Shown one piece after another: positions 1-6,190 of a stretch of 7,910 nucleotides of DNA. The notes under the pieces are model-generated. The model saw only the letters and a program-made list of their open reading frames with translations. It searched no databases and was not told where the DNA came from. The position numbers were made by a program, and so were the translations under genes. This stretch comes from Omnitrophica WOR_2 bacterium RIFCSPHIGHO2_02_FULL_52_10 (GTDB lineage: Bacteria; Omnitrophota; Gorgyraeia; Zapsychrales; Zapsychraceae): contig MHGR01000040.1 in the NCBI GenBank assembly GCA_001805655.1, positions 7,857-15,766 of the forward strand. Reading direction: 5' to 3'. Numbering within the stretch: the stretch's first letter is position 1; each line of letters starts with the position of its first letter.

Positions 1-164
1 GCGGATTAACGGAGGAATTCGGGATTCAGGCCGGTGATCAGGCTGTGTTCAGGGGCATCAATAAATAGGGACACATCCGATGTAATCTTTCCATTTTAAA
101 TGGTTAATGCCTAGCATCGTTATTCTCGTCCCTTCCTGAATAATGGGAGGTGGAGGACGAAACC

Positions 165-191
165 AAAATAAAAGCCCCGACAGAGTCAGGC
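165..191 (-). terminator. Probable Rho-independent terminator downstream of the MBOAT gene
   Basis: On the minus strand, GCCTGAC, loop TCT, then GTCGGGGC forms a GC-rich stem (174-191) with one G-T wobble and one bulged G. The T-rich tract TTTTATTTT (165-173) follows directly. It begins 29 nt after the MBOAT stop codon, where an operon end is expected. The imperfect stem lowers confidence. Confidence 0.55.
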
Positions 192-220
192 CCCCCCGGA
201 ATTAGGGAATTTTAATTATA

Positions 221-1669
221 TTAAAACTGGAAGTATATAAACGGTGTGTTCATATTAGAGTGTTTAAAAATAAAAAGACAAAATATTACGCTGTAATAGA
301 CAGCACATTGCAACCATAAGGGCCTTTGGGATATCCAAACCCTTAAAGCCGTCCCCCTTTGCATAACTTGAACAATTTCCATGATGAGGATAGCCATAAC
401 GGCAATAATGATCTCGCTGGGCTCTAAACCCAGGGCATATTCTAACTTTTGGAAATTCATATCAGTAAATAAATGTGTGGAAATATACACCGCATCTTTT
501 ATAGAGTTGGCCCTAAAAAAAATCCAGGCAAACACGACAAAATGAAAAGTGACAAATATCTTTATAGCCTCGTGAATTCTGGGATATTGGTTTAATTTTA
601 AAGCGCTCACAGCTTGATTGCGCCACCCGCTTGATGCAATCGAAAAAAGCAGATAAGACCCGTGTAATGCCCCCCAGATAATAAATGTCCAGTTTGCCCC
701 ATGCCATAATCCGCTTAACAGAAATACGGCAAATATATTAAAGAACCATCGATTTTTTGTCACGCGATTGCCCCCTAGAGGAATATACAGATAATCCCTA
801 AACCAGGTCGATAAAGAGATGTGCCAGCGCTTCCAAAACTCCGCGACAGATTTAGCCATGTATGGAAAATTAAAATTTGTCATCAAATCAAAACCCAGAA
901 CTTGAGCCGCCCCTACGGCTATATCTGAATATCCTGAAAAGTCGCAATAGATTTGAAAAGCAAAAAAGTAGGTGGCTATGATTAAAGATGTTCCGGTGTA
1001 ATCGGCGGGATGATTGTAAACCTGGTCAACAAGCACGGCAACATGGTCGGCAATAACCAGCTTCTTAAAGAAGCCCCACGACATTAAAAGCAGGCCTTTT
1101 TTTATTCTCTGATAATCAAAAGAATGTTTTTCATAAAATTGCGGCAGCAAGTTTATTGACCGCTCAATTGGACCGGCCACCAATTGCGGGAAAAATGCCA
1201 CATACAAAGCAAATATGCCTAAGTGTTTTTCGGCTTTTTGATGCCCCCGGTAGACATCAATGGAATAACTTAAAGTTTGAAAAGTATAAAACGATATGCC
1301 GATCGGCAAAAGGACTTTAAAGGCAGGGATGTTGTAAAGAATATTAAAGTGGTTAAAAATATGCCTTGCTGATTCATTAAAAAAATTGAAATATTTAAAC
1401 GCAAATAAAATACAAAAATTGCTGACCAAACTTAAAATTAAGTACTTTTTCCGCTTTGCTCTTAAAGTTGTTTTCCACATTTGCAAACCAGCATAATAAT
1501 CGATGATCGTCGAAATCATAATCAATACTACATACTCGGGTTTCCAGCACATATAAAAATAATAGCTGGAACATAATAGAAAAAACCACCGGAATCTGTG
1601 CGGCAGCACAAAATAAACTGAGACAACGATCGGAAAGAAAATAAGGAATTGTAGAGAATTAAATAGCAT
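221..1669 (-). CDS. MBOAT family O-acyltransferase, AlgI-like
   Basis: Polytopic membrane protein of 482 residues, close to the usual length of AlgI/DltB/PatA-type MBOAT proteins. These move acyl groups, usually acetyl, across the membrane to modify exported polysaccharide, peptidoglycan or teichoic acid. About ten hydrophobic segments span most of the chain. Family signatures are all present: LPIGISFYTFQTLSY (121-135), AFFPQLVAGPIER (158-170), YCDFSGYSDIAVG (241-253), NFNFPYMAKSVAEFWKRWHISL (His283) and SGLWHGANW (319-327), in which His323 is the presumed catalytic residue, corresponding to AlgI His322. The sequence is AlgI-like rather than DltB-like, but alginate itself is not implied: no other alginate gene is in the window. 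It starts with ATG (1667-1669), 19 nt after the upstream SGNH-like gene, without a convincing Shine-Dalgarno, so translational coupling is plausible. It ends with TAA at 221-223, followed by a likely terminator. The DNA is more A+T-rich than the PDH genes. Confidence 0.93.
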   Translation of the reverse strand: MLFNSLQFLIFFPIVVSVYFVLPHRFRWFFLLCSSYYFYMCWKPEYVVLIMISTIIDYYAGLQMWKTTLRAKRKKYLILSLVSNFCILFAFKYFNFFNESARHIFNHFNILYNIPAFKVLLPIGISFYTFQTLSYSIDVYRGHQKAEKHLGIFALYVAFFPQLVAGPIERSINLLPQFYEKHSFDYQRIKKGLLLMSWGFFKKLVIADHVAVLVDQVYNHPADYTGTSLIIATYFFAFQIYCDFSGYSDIAVGAAQVLGFDLMTNFNFPYMAKSVAEFWKRWHISLSTWFRDYLYIPLGGNRVTKNRWFFNIFAVFLLSGLWHGANWTFIIWGALHGSYLLFSIASSGWRNQAVSALKLNQYPRIHEAIKIFVTFHFVVFAWIFFRANSIKDAVYISTHLFTDMNFQKLEYALGLEPSEIIIAVMAILIMEIVQVMQRGTALRVWISQRPLWLQCAVYYSVIFCLFIFKHSNMNTPFIYFQF

Positions 1670-1688
1670 CTTTCATTACGCCGGGAAT

Positions 1689-2963
1689 TTATTCGATCAG
1701 TTCAAAAACTTTTCTGGCAATCTCCTGAGAATAAATACAGTTGCCCTCGCTGTTAAAATGCGGATCATTAAAGTTATGTAACGTGATATTTTGAGCATGT
1801 TGACGAAGGACAGGCGTGCTATCTAAATAATGAACGTTGAATCGTGCGGCCCATCCTTGCAAAATTTCTGAATTAGCGGATTGCCGTGAGGCGGAAAATT
1901 GGCAATGCTCATCGAACCCGGGACCCGGAAAGTTTTCACCCGCAATTTTCAGACAATGTTCTACATTTGGGCCATAAATCGCACTAGGAGTTGTAATATA
2001 TGATAGCAAAATTACTGTTTCTGGGGTTGCTCCCCGGATCATACTAACCACTTCGGACAAAGCCGTAAGGGTCTGTGAGAGCCTGTCAGCCGCAGGTTCT
2101 TCCTGTAAATTCGAAGGTGGGGGCTCTAAGAATAGCTCATTTCTGAGAATGGCCATGAGCTCTCCAAAGAGAGAAAATTTTCGTTCCGGTGGGGCCGGCT
2201 TGATTCGTGCGTCATGGTAATACGGCAATGTTCCGGGTTTATAACTGAGGGTCACATCTATAGCATGACCGCTATATAAATTTAAAACTACCACTTTAGG
2301 GCCCGACTTGAAATAATTCGAGTTCACATAGCGCTTAAAATGCAGCCCCCAATGAGGTATCCCTTGACCGCCTATTCCTAAAGAATATACCGTTAAAGGA
2401 CAGAGAAATTGACGGAGATTGCTTGTGATACTGCCGGGCAATGATTGTTCGATAAAGGAGGCGCCTAAAAGAATGACATCGATATTGTCATGATGACTGA
2501 TGTAGCCAGGCGGGTTCCCGTAACCAAACTCATCATAAACATACTCTTTATTTTTCAGAGACCTACAAATATAATTTGGTTTATAAAACGCAACGCCACC
2601 CTCATTCCTAAAAGGGGTCTCTTCCCAATGTGCTATCGTATGTTTGATTTTAGCATCTGCTGATAATTTTCTAACCAATTCATTAGGGAGCCATGGACTT
2701 CCTAAGAACAGTAAATTATCTATCAATAGCGCCATAGGCAGCAGTACCAAGAGGTTAATGGCTATCATTGAGCTAAAATTACGATTGAACAAAGCAATAA
2801 TGACCATACAAATACCCGCACTGAGCATTATCCATTGGACTGTGCCAAAATTATCCTTAGACCCCTGTCCAATACCAAGGGTATCGGCAAACAATGACAA
2901 GAAAACCAATGATAGTCCAACCATGACAACAAAGATTGTTGGTAAATATTTTTTTAAAATCAT
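1689..2963 (-). CDS. Membrane-anchored SGNH-hydrolase-like protein, probable partner of the MBOAT acyltransferase
   Basis: It has 424 residues. Three hydrophobic segments lie at the N-terminus (about 7-26, 43-59, 66-87), followed by a region that probably lies outside the cytoplasm. From about residue 160 there is an SGNH-like domain. ILLGASFIEQ resembles block I with Ser169 as presumed nucleophile, YSLGIGGQG (193-201) resembles block II, VVVLNLYSGHAID (about 224-236) resembles block III, and NDPHFNSEGN (399-408) resembles the block with the catalytic Asp/His (D400, H402). Two positions differ from the usual family pattern: Ala168 replaces the Asp of GDS, and His233 stands where block III usually has Asn. 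The preceding KPN...DEFGYGNPP segment is common in SGNH proteins that accompany MBOAT genes. By analogy with AlgJ/AlgX it may transfer or remove O-acetyl groups on an exported polymer; the substrate is unknown. The start ATG is the first after an in-frame TAA, and no clear Shine-Dalgarno precedes it. The MBOAT gene follows after 19 nt. Confidence 0.75.
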   Translation of the reverse strand: MILKKYLPTIFVVMVGLSLVFLSLFADTLGIGQGSKDNFGTVQWIMLSAGICMVIIALFNRNFSSMIAINLLVLLPMALLIDNLLFLGSPWLPNELVRKLSADAKIKHTIAHWEETPFRNEGGVAFYKPNYICRSLKNKEYVYDEFGYGNPPGYISHHDNIDVILLGASFIEQSLPGSITSNLRQFLCPLTVYSLGIGGQGIPHWGLHFKRYVNSNYFKSGPKVVVLNLYSGHAIDVTLSYKPGTLPYYHDARIKPAPPERKFSLFGELMAILRNELFLEPPPSNLQEEPAADRLSQTLTALSEVVSMIRGATPETVILLSYITTPSAIYGPNVEHCLKIAGENFPGPGFDEHCQFSASRQSANSEILQGWAARFNVHYLDSTPVLRQHAQNITLHNFNDPHFNSEGNCIYSQEIARKVFELIE

Positions 2964-2986
2964 CTTTTAGCCATTTTTCTACAAAC

Positions 2987-3009
2987 ACGAAATATTCTGG
3001 AAATTTCGT
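2987..3009. other. Small A+T-rich hairpin between lpd and the SGNH-like gene
   Basis: A 7-bp perfect inverted repeat, ACGAAAT (2987-2993) and ATTTCGT (3003-3009), has a 9-nt loop and sits in the 50-nt gap between the PDH genes and the acyltransferase cassette. No T-run follows it on the minus strand, so it is a weak candidate for a terminator or attenuator. It marks the point where base composition changes. Confidence 0.3.
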
Positions 3010-3013
3010 TTCC

Positions 3014-4786
3014 CTATTTTTTCGGCTTGAAAATGTGGATTGCGTGACCGTAATAGCTCTCGGCGGATTCCATCACGGTCTCGGATAAGGTCGGGTGGGC
3101 ATGAATGGACATGGCGAGGTCAGCGGCGATCGCGCCCATTTCGATGGCCAGCACCCCTTCGGCGATGAGCTCGCCGGCGCCGGGACCAACGATGACGACT
3201 CCCAAAACACGCGCCGTCTGCGGGTCGATCACCAGCTTGGTGAGTCCGTCCGTGCGGCTTAAGGTCAGCGCGCGCCCGGAGGCCCCCCAGGGGAATTTTG
3301 CGATTTTGATGTCGCGGCCTTCGGCTTTGGCCTGGGTTTCGGTCAGCCCGCACCAGGCAATTTCCGGATCGGTGAACACGACCGCCGGAATGGCGTTGGG
3401 CTCAAACGCGGTTTTCTTGCCGGAGATAGCTTCGGCGGCGACAATGCCTTCGTGGGTCGCTTTGTGGGCCAGCATCGGGTTGCCGGTGATGTCGCCGATC
3501 GCGTAAATGGAAGGGTCCGTTGTCCGGCGCTGGGCGTTGACTTCCACAAAGCCTTTATCTCCGACAGTCACCCGCGTGCGCTCCAACCCCAAATTCTCCG
3601 TATTGGGCCGGCGGCCGATGGCCACCAGGACCTTTTCGTACTCGCCTGTCCTTGACTTGCCGCTCTTGTCTTCAAGGGTGACCTTAATGCCGTTCTTGGT
3701 TTCTTCCATCGCGGAAACTTTTGTTTCAACGGAAATGTTATTAAAAAGAACCTTCAGCCGCTTTTCCAGGACGGAGGTAACGTCGCGGTCCGCTCCGGTC
3801 ATCAGCTGCGGCAGCATCTCAACCACATCGACCTTGCTGCCCAGCTGCGCGTAAACCGTCCCCAATTCAAGGCCAATATACCCGCCTCCGATCAAAAGCA
3901 TGGTCTTAGGAATGTTTTCAATATTCAGCGCTGACGTGGAATCCAGAATTCTATTGGACTTGGGAGCGAAGGGGAGCGTGATGGGCCGCGAGCCGGTGGC
4001 CAGGATCGCCTTGTCGAAGCTGAGCCGCTCTTTGGCGCCGCCCGCATTCTCAATTTCGAGTGTGTTGGAATCTAAAAATACGGCCCGTCCCTGGATGTAA
4101 TGAACTTTCCGCTGGCGGCTGAGCTGGCCCAGGCCGCTGGTGAGTTTCTGCACAACGCTGTCTTTCCATGCTCGCAGGCGGTTGAGATCGATTTTAGGCT
4201 GTCCGAGTTCAATGCCGATATGCACCGCTTCTTTGGCTTCCGAAACGATTTGCGCCGCGTGCAGTAACGCTTTTGAGGGGATGCATCCGCGGTAAAGGCA
4301 AACCCCGCCGGGGTTGACATCCGGGTCGACCAAGGTGACCTTTTGTCCCAGGTCAGCCGCCCGGAACGCGGCCGCGTAGCCGCCGGGGCCGCCGCCGATG
4401 ACAACGACGCTTTGGCCTTTGACTTCCTCTAATTCTGCGGCGGCCGGCTGGGCGGCACGGACCGGCTGTGGCGCCGGAGCCCTTTGCGGCTGCGGTCGTT
4501 GGACCGCCGGTTTTGGTCCGCTTTTTGGCTGCGGTGTTGAAGCACAGGGCGATGTCTCCTCGATCTTAAAAATCACGGCGCCGATTTTGACGTCGTCGCC
4601 TTCCTTGACTAAAACTTCCTTGATGATCCCATCGCAGGGGGATGGAACGGGCAGGGACGCTTTCTCCGTTTCCAGTTCAACAAGATCCTGCCCTTTGCGC
4701 ACGGCGTCCCCTGCGGCGACCATGACGTTTGTGACGGTCCCGGACGTGATGTTTTCTCCGATTTCAGGTAATTTAAATTCCAGCAT
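3014..4786 (-). CDS. lpd: Dihydrolipoamide dehydrogenase (E3) with an N-terminal lipoyl domain
   Basis: FAD-dependent disulfide oxidoreductase that reoxidises dihydrolipoyl groups and passes electrons to NAD+. It has 590 residues, longer than the usual 470-480 because of an extra lipoyl domain (about 1-76, lipoyl Lys42 in ETEKA) and a Pro/Ala/Gln-rich linker (about 78-122). The E3 part follows: FAD-binding VIGGGPGGYAAA (about 129-140), redox-active disulfide GGVCLYRGCIPSKALLHAA (Cys163/Cys168), ATGSRP (263-268), NAD-binding LIGGGYIGLELG (about 298-309), second FAD-contact motif YAIGDI, and C-terminal HAHPTLSETV with the catalytic pair His564/Glu569. Lipoyl-E3 fusions are known in several bacteria. 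The start ATG (4784-4786) is supported by alignment with the AceF N-terminus; in-frame TAA and TGA lie just upstream. No Shine-Dalgarno is adjacent: the nearest good one overlaps the aceF stop, 82 nt away across a repeat. It is the third gene of the PDH operon and ends with TAG at 3014-3016. Confidence 0.97.
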   Translation of the reverse strand: MLEFKLPEIGENITSGTVTNVMVAAGDAVRKGQDLVELETEKASLPVPSPCDGIIKEVLVKEGDDVKIGAVIFKIEETSPCASTPQPKSGPKPAVQRPQPQRAPAPQPVRAAQPAAAELEEVKGQSVVVIGGGPGGYAAAFRAADLGQKVTLVDPDVNPGGVCLYRGCIPSKALLHAAQIVSEAKEAVHIGIELGQPKIDLNRLRAWKDSVVQKLTSGLGQLSRQRKVHYIQGRAVFLDSNTLEIENAGGAKERLSFDKAILATGSRPITLPFAPKSNRILDSTSALNIENIPKTMLLIGGGYIGLELGTVYAQLGSKVDVVEMLPQLMTGADRDVTSVLEKRLKVLFNNISVETKVSAMEETKNGIKVTLEDKSGKSRTGEYEKVLVAIGRRPNTENLGLERTRVTVGDKGFVEVNAQRRTTDPSIYAIGDITGNPMLAHKATHEGIVAAEAISGKKTAFEPNAIPAVVFTDPEIAWCGLTETQAKAEGRDIKIAKFPWGASGRALTLSRTDGLTKLVIDPQTARVLGVVIVGPGAGELIAEGVLAIEMGAIAADLAMSIHAHPTLSETVMESAESYYGHAIHIFKPKK

Positions 4787-4788
4787 TG

Positions 4789-4870
4789 TATCAGTGGTCA
4801 GTTATCAGTGTTCAGTGGTCAGTGTTCAGGGGTTGGCTTGCTGAGCACTGACAGCTGAGCACTGAACACT
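4789..4870. repeat. Heptamer direct repeats with inverted copies forming a long hairpin
   Basis: Six contiguous heptamers occupy 4789-4830: TATCAGT, GGTCAGT, TATCAGT, GTTCAGT, GGTCAGT, GTTCAGG. After a 10-nt spacer (4831-4840), units of the same family follow in inverted orientation at 4841-4870: CTGAGC, ACTGACA, GCTGAGC, ACTGAAC, ACT. The outer arm AGTGTTCAGT (4807-4816) is exactly complementary to ACTGAACACT (4861-4870). Extending inward gives 19 of 23 matched positions with an 18-nt loop. The periodicity also allows other registers, shifted by 7 or 14 nt. It fills almost the entire aceF-lpd intergenic region. I recall similar TCAGT/ACTGA-type intergenic repeats from other bacterial genomes but cannot name a family. 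Confidence 0.85.
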
Positions 4871-4875
4871 CCTTT
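4869..4875 (-). promoter_or_regulatory. Orphaned Shine-Dalgarno AAAGGAG overlapping the aceF stop
   Basis: Read on the minus strand, the aceF stop TGA runs into AAAGGAG, a strong ribosome binding sequence. The next gene, lpd, starts 82 nt further on rather than the usual 5-9 nt, because the heptamer repeat lies between. No other purine-rich match to the 16S tail is seen next to the lpd ATG. Whether this site still serves lpd is inference. Confidence 0.5.
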
Positions 4876-6164
4876 CAAGTATCCATTTTCTGTTGTTCTA
4901 ATTGCTCACAAATCCATCTCAGGAACCGGGCCGCGTCGGCGCCGTTGATGATGCGGTGGTCATAGGAAAGGCATAAGGGGAGTTTAAAGCGCGGGACGAA
5001 ATTCCCTTTTTCCTTGTTGTACACGGGCTCAAAGTCTCCCCGGGAAACGCCGAGAATGCACGCTTCCGGCCAGTTGACGATCGGGGTGAAGGCGAATCCG
5101 CCGATGCCGCCCAGGTTGGTGACCGTCATGCTCCCGCCTTGCAGCTCCTCCAGGGAGTTCTTTTTGTTCCTGGCCCTCTCGGCCGCCTTGGCCAATTCAT
5201 CGGCGATCTCAAGAACGGATTTCTTATCGGCATTCCGCAGGACCGGCACCAGCAATCCGCGGTCGGTGTCGACCGCAACACCGATATGGATGTATTGTTT
5301 ATAAATGATCTCGTTGTTGTCGGCGTCAATGCTGGCATTGAATTGGGGGAACTCCTTCAGGGCTCTGGCCAGCACCTTGATGAGAAAGGGCGTAATCGTC
5401 AGCTTGCGCTCCTCGGTCGAATTTGCTTTGCGGATCTTCTCTAATGCGGTGATGTCTGCCTTGTCAAACTGGGTGACGTGGGCGACCGTGCTCCAGCAAT
5501 GCGCCATGTGGTCCTTGGTGACCTGGCGGACCTTGGACATTTTCTCGCGGCGGATTGCGCCGAAGAGGGCGAAGTCCGGCAGGGGCTTTCTCGCCATAGC
5601 CGGGCCGCCGTTGGAAAGGACAATCTGCTTAACGAAGGCCTTGATGTCGTCCTTGGAAATGCGGCCTCCCGGTCCGGAGCCGGGGACGGAAGAAACTTCA
5701 ACGCCCAGTTCTCTTGCCAGCCGGCGGACCGAAGGGGCGGCCGGCACGTCCATCTGCGCGGGGATGTCTTCGTTGCGCCGGGCAACAAAATTAAAAAATT
5801 TTGCCACAGGGCCGGGCCCTGCGGAGGACGCGGACGTTGCGGTAGGCGTGGATGCCGCCGGTTTCGCGGGCATGGGCGCTGCGACCGGCGTGAGGATTTT
5901 TTGCTTTGGCTCTTCGGCCGGGGTGCCGGCGGCGGCCTTGATGCGCATGGCCACCTGGCCGATCTTGACTTCATCACCGACCTTAACGAGGATCTCTTTG
6001 ATTTCACCGGCCACGGGGGAAGGGACGGGCAGCGAGGCCTTTTCGGTTTCCAGCTCCAGTAGGTCCTGGTCTTTGGCTACGGTGTCGCCGGCGGAAACGA
6101 AGATGTTAACGACATTGCCTGAAACGATGTTTTCGCCGACTTCCGGGATCTTGAATTCGAACAC
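4875..6164 (-). CDS. aceF: Dihydrolipoyllysine-residue acetyltransferase (E2 of pyruvate dehydrogenase)
   Basis: Core subunit of the complex; it transfers acetyl from lipoyl-lysine to CoA. It has 429 residues. An N-terminal lipoyl domain (about 1-76) has the ELETEKASLPVPSP motif with lipoylated Lys42. An Ala/Pro-rich linker (about 77-120) follows. A peripheral-subunit-binding domain (about 141-177, SVRRLARELGV then GSGPGGRISKDDI) docks E1/E3. The catalytic domain (about 195-429) includes HVTQFDKADIT, GGSMTVTNLGGIGG and the active-site DHRIINGADAARF with His403. Asn407 stands where many E2s have Asp; as I recall, Azotobacter E2p also has Asn there, so activity is expected. The three lipoyl domains of E. 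coli AceF are reduced here to one, which is common. The start is GTG (6162-6164), chosen because AAAGGA (6170-6175) lies 5 nt upstream and because the protein then begins MFEFKIPEVGEN, matching the N-terminus of the lipoyl domain on lpd. The AceF-type catalytic domain and the neighbouring aceE favour pyruvate over other 2-oxo acids. Confidence 0.96.
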   Translation of the reverse strand: MFEFKIPEVGENIVSGNVVNIFVSAGDTVAKDQDLLELETEKASLPVPSPVAGEIKEILVKVGDEVKIGQVAMRIKAAAGTPAEEPKQKILTPVAAPMPAKPAASTPTATSASSAGPGPVAKFFNFVARRNEDIPAQMDVPAAPSVRRLARELGVEVSSVPGSGPGGRISKDDIKAFVKQIVLSNGGPAMARKPLPDFALFGAIRREKMSKVRQVTKDHMAHCWSTVAHVTQFDKADITALEKIRKANSTEERKLTITPFLIKVLARALKEFPQFNASIDADNNEIIYKQYIHIGVAVDTDRGLLVPVLRNADKKSVLEIADELAKAAERARNKKNSLEELQGGSMTVTNLGGIGGFAFTPIVNWPEACILGVSRGDFEPVYNKEKGNFVPRFKLPLCLSYDHRIINGADAARFLRWICEQLEQQKMDT

Positions 6165-6169
6165 GACAG

Positions 6170-6175
6170 TCCTTT
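6170..6175 (-). promoter_or_regulatory. Ribosome binding site that supports the GTG start of aceF
   Basis: AAAGGA on the minus strand lies 5 nt before GTG (6162-6164). It supports this non-ATG start, which also gives the expected lipoyl-domain N-terminus. No ATG nearby in frame offers a better start. Confidence 0.8.
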
Positions 6176-6190
6176 AAATTATAGGTAGCC

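Noticed and set aside
3..68. Open stretch on the plus strand from the window edge to TAG at 66-68, a possible end of a convergent gene.
   Set aside because: Only 21 codons are visible and they match no family I know. An overlapping minus-strand frame (stop at 6-8) is equally open, so neither can be supported.
1..164. Region left of the terminator, with the near-palindrome CCATTT-T-AAATGG at 91-103 and an AATAGGGACACATCC stretch at 64-78 that recalls repeats near REP-type transposases.
   Set aside because: No transposase or second repeat copy is seen in the window. The resemblance is a memory of general style and not a match that can be shown.
2970..2999. Possible promoter for the acyltransferase cassette, with TTTCCA and TAGAAA on the minus strand 16 nt apart.
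   Set aside because: Both hexamers are poor matches to the consensus, and A+T-rich DNA gives such hits by chance.
3120..3549. Arg/Pro-rich minus-strand open frames inside lpd.
   Set aside because: They are out-of-frame readings of the lpd coding sequence with low-complexity composition and no family match.
5305..6177. Long plus-strand open frame opposite aceF (290 codons), and similar ones opposite lpd and aceE.
   Set aside because: These are antisense shadows of G+C-rich coding sequence. Their translations show no domain, and the opposite strand holds well-matched enzymes.
6178..6183. TATAAT on the minus strand between aceE and aceF, a possible internal promoter.
   Set aside because: No acceptable -35 hexamer lies 16-18 nt upstream, and the start site would fall almost on the aceF Shine-Dalgarno.
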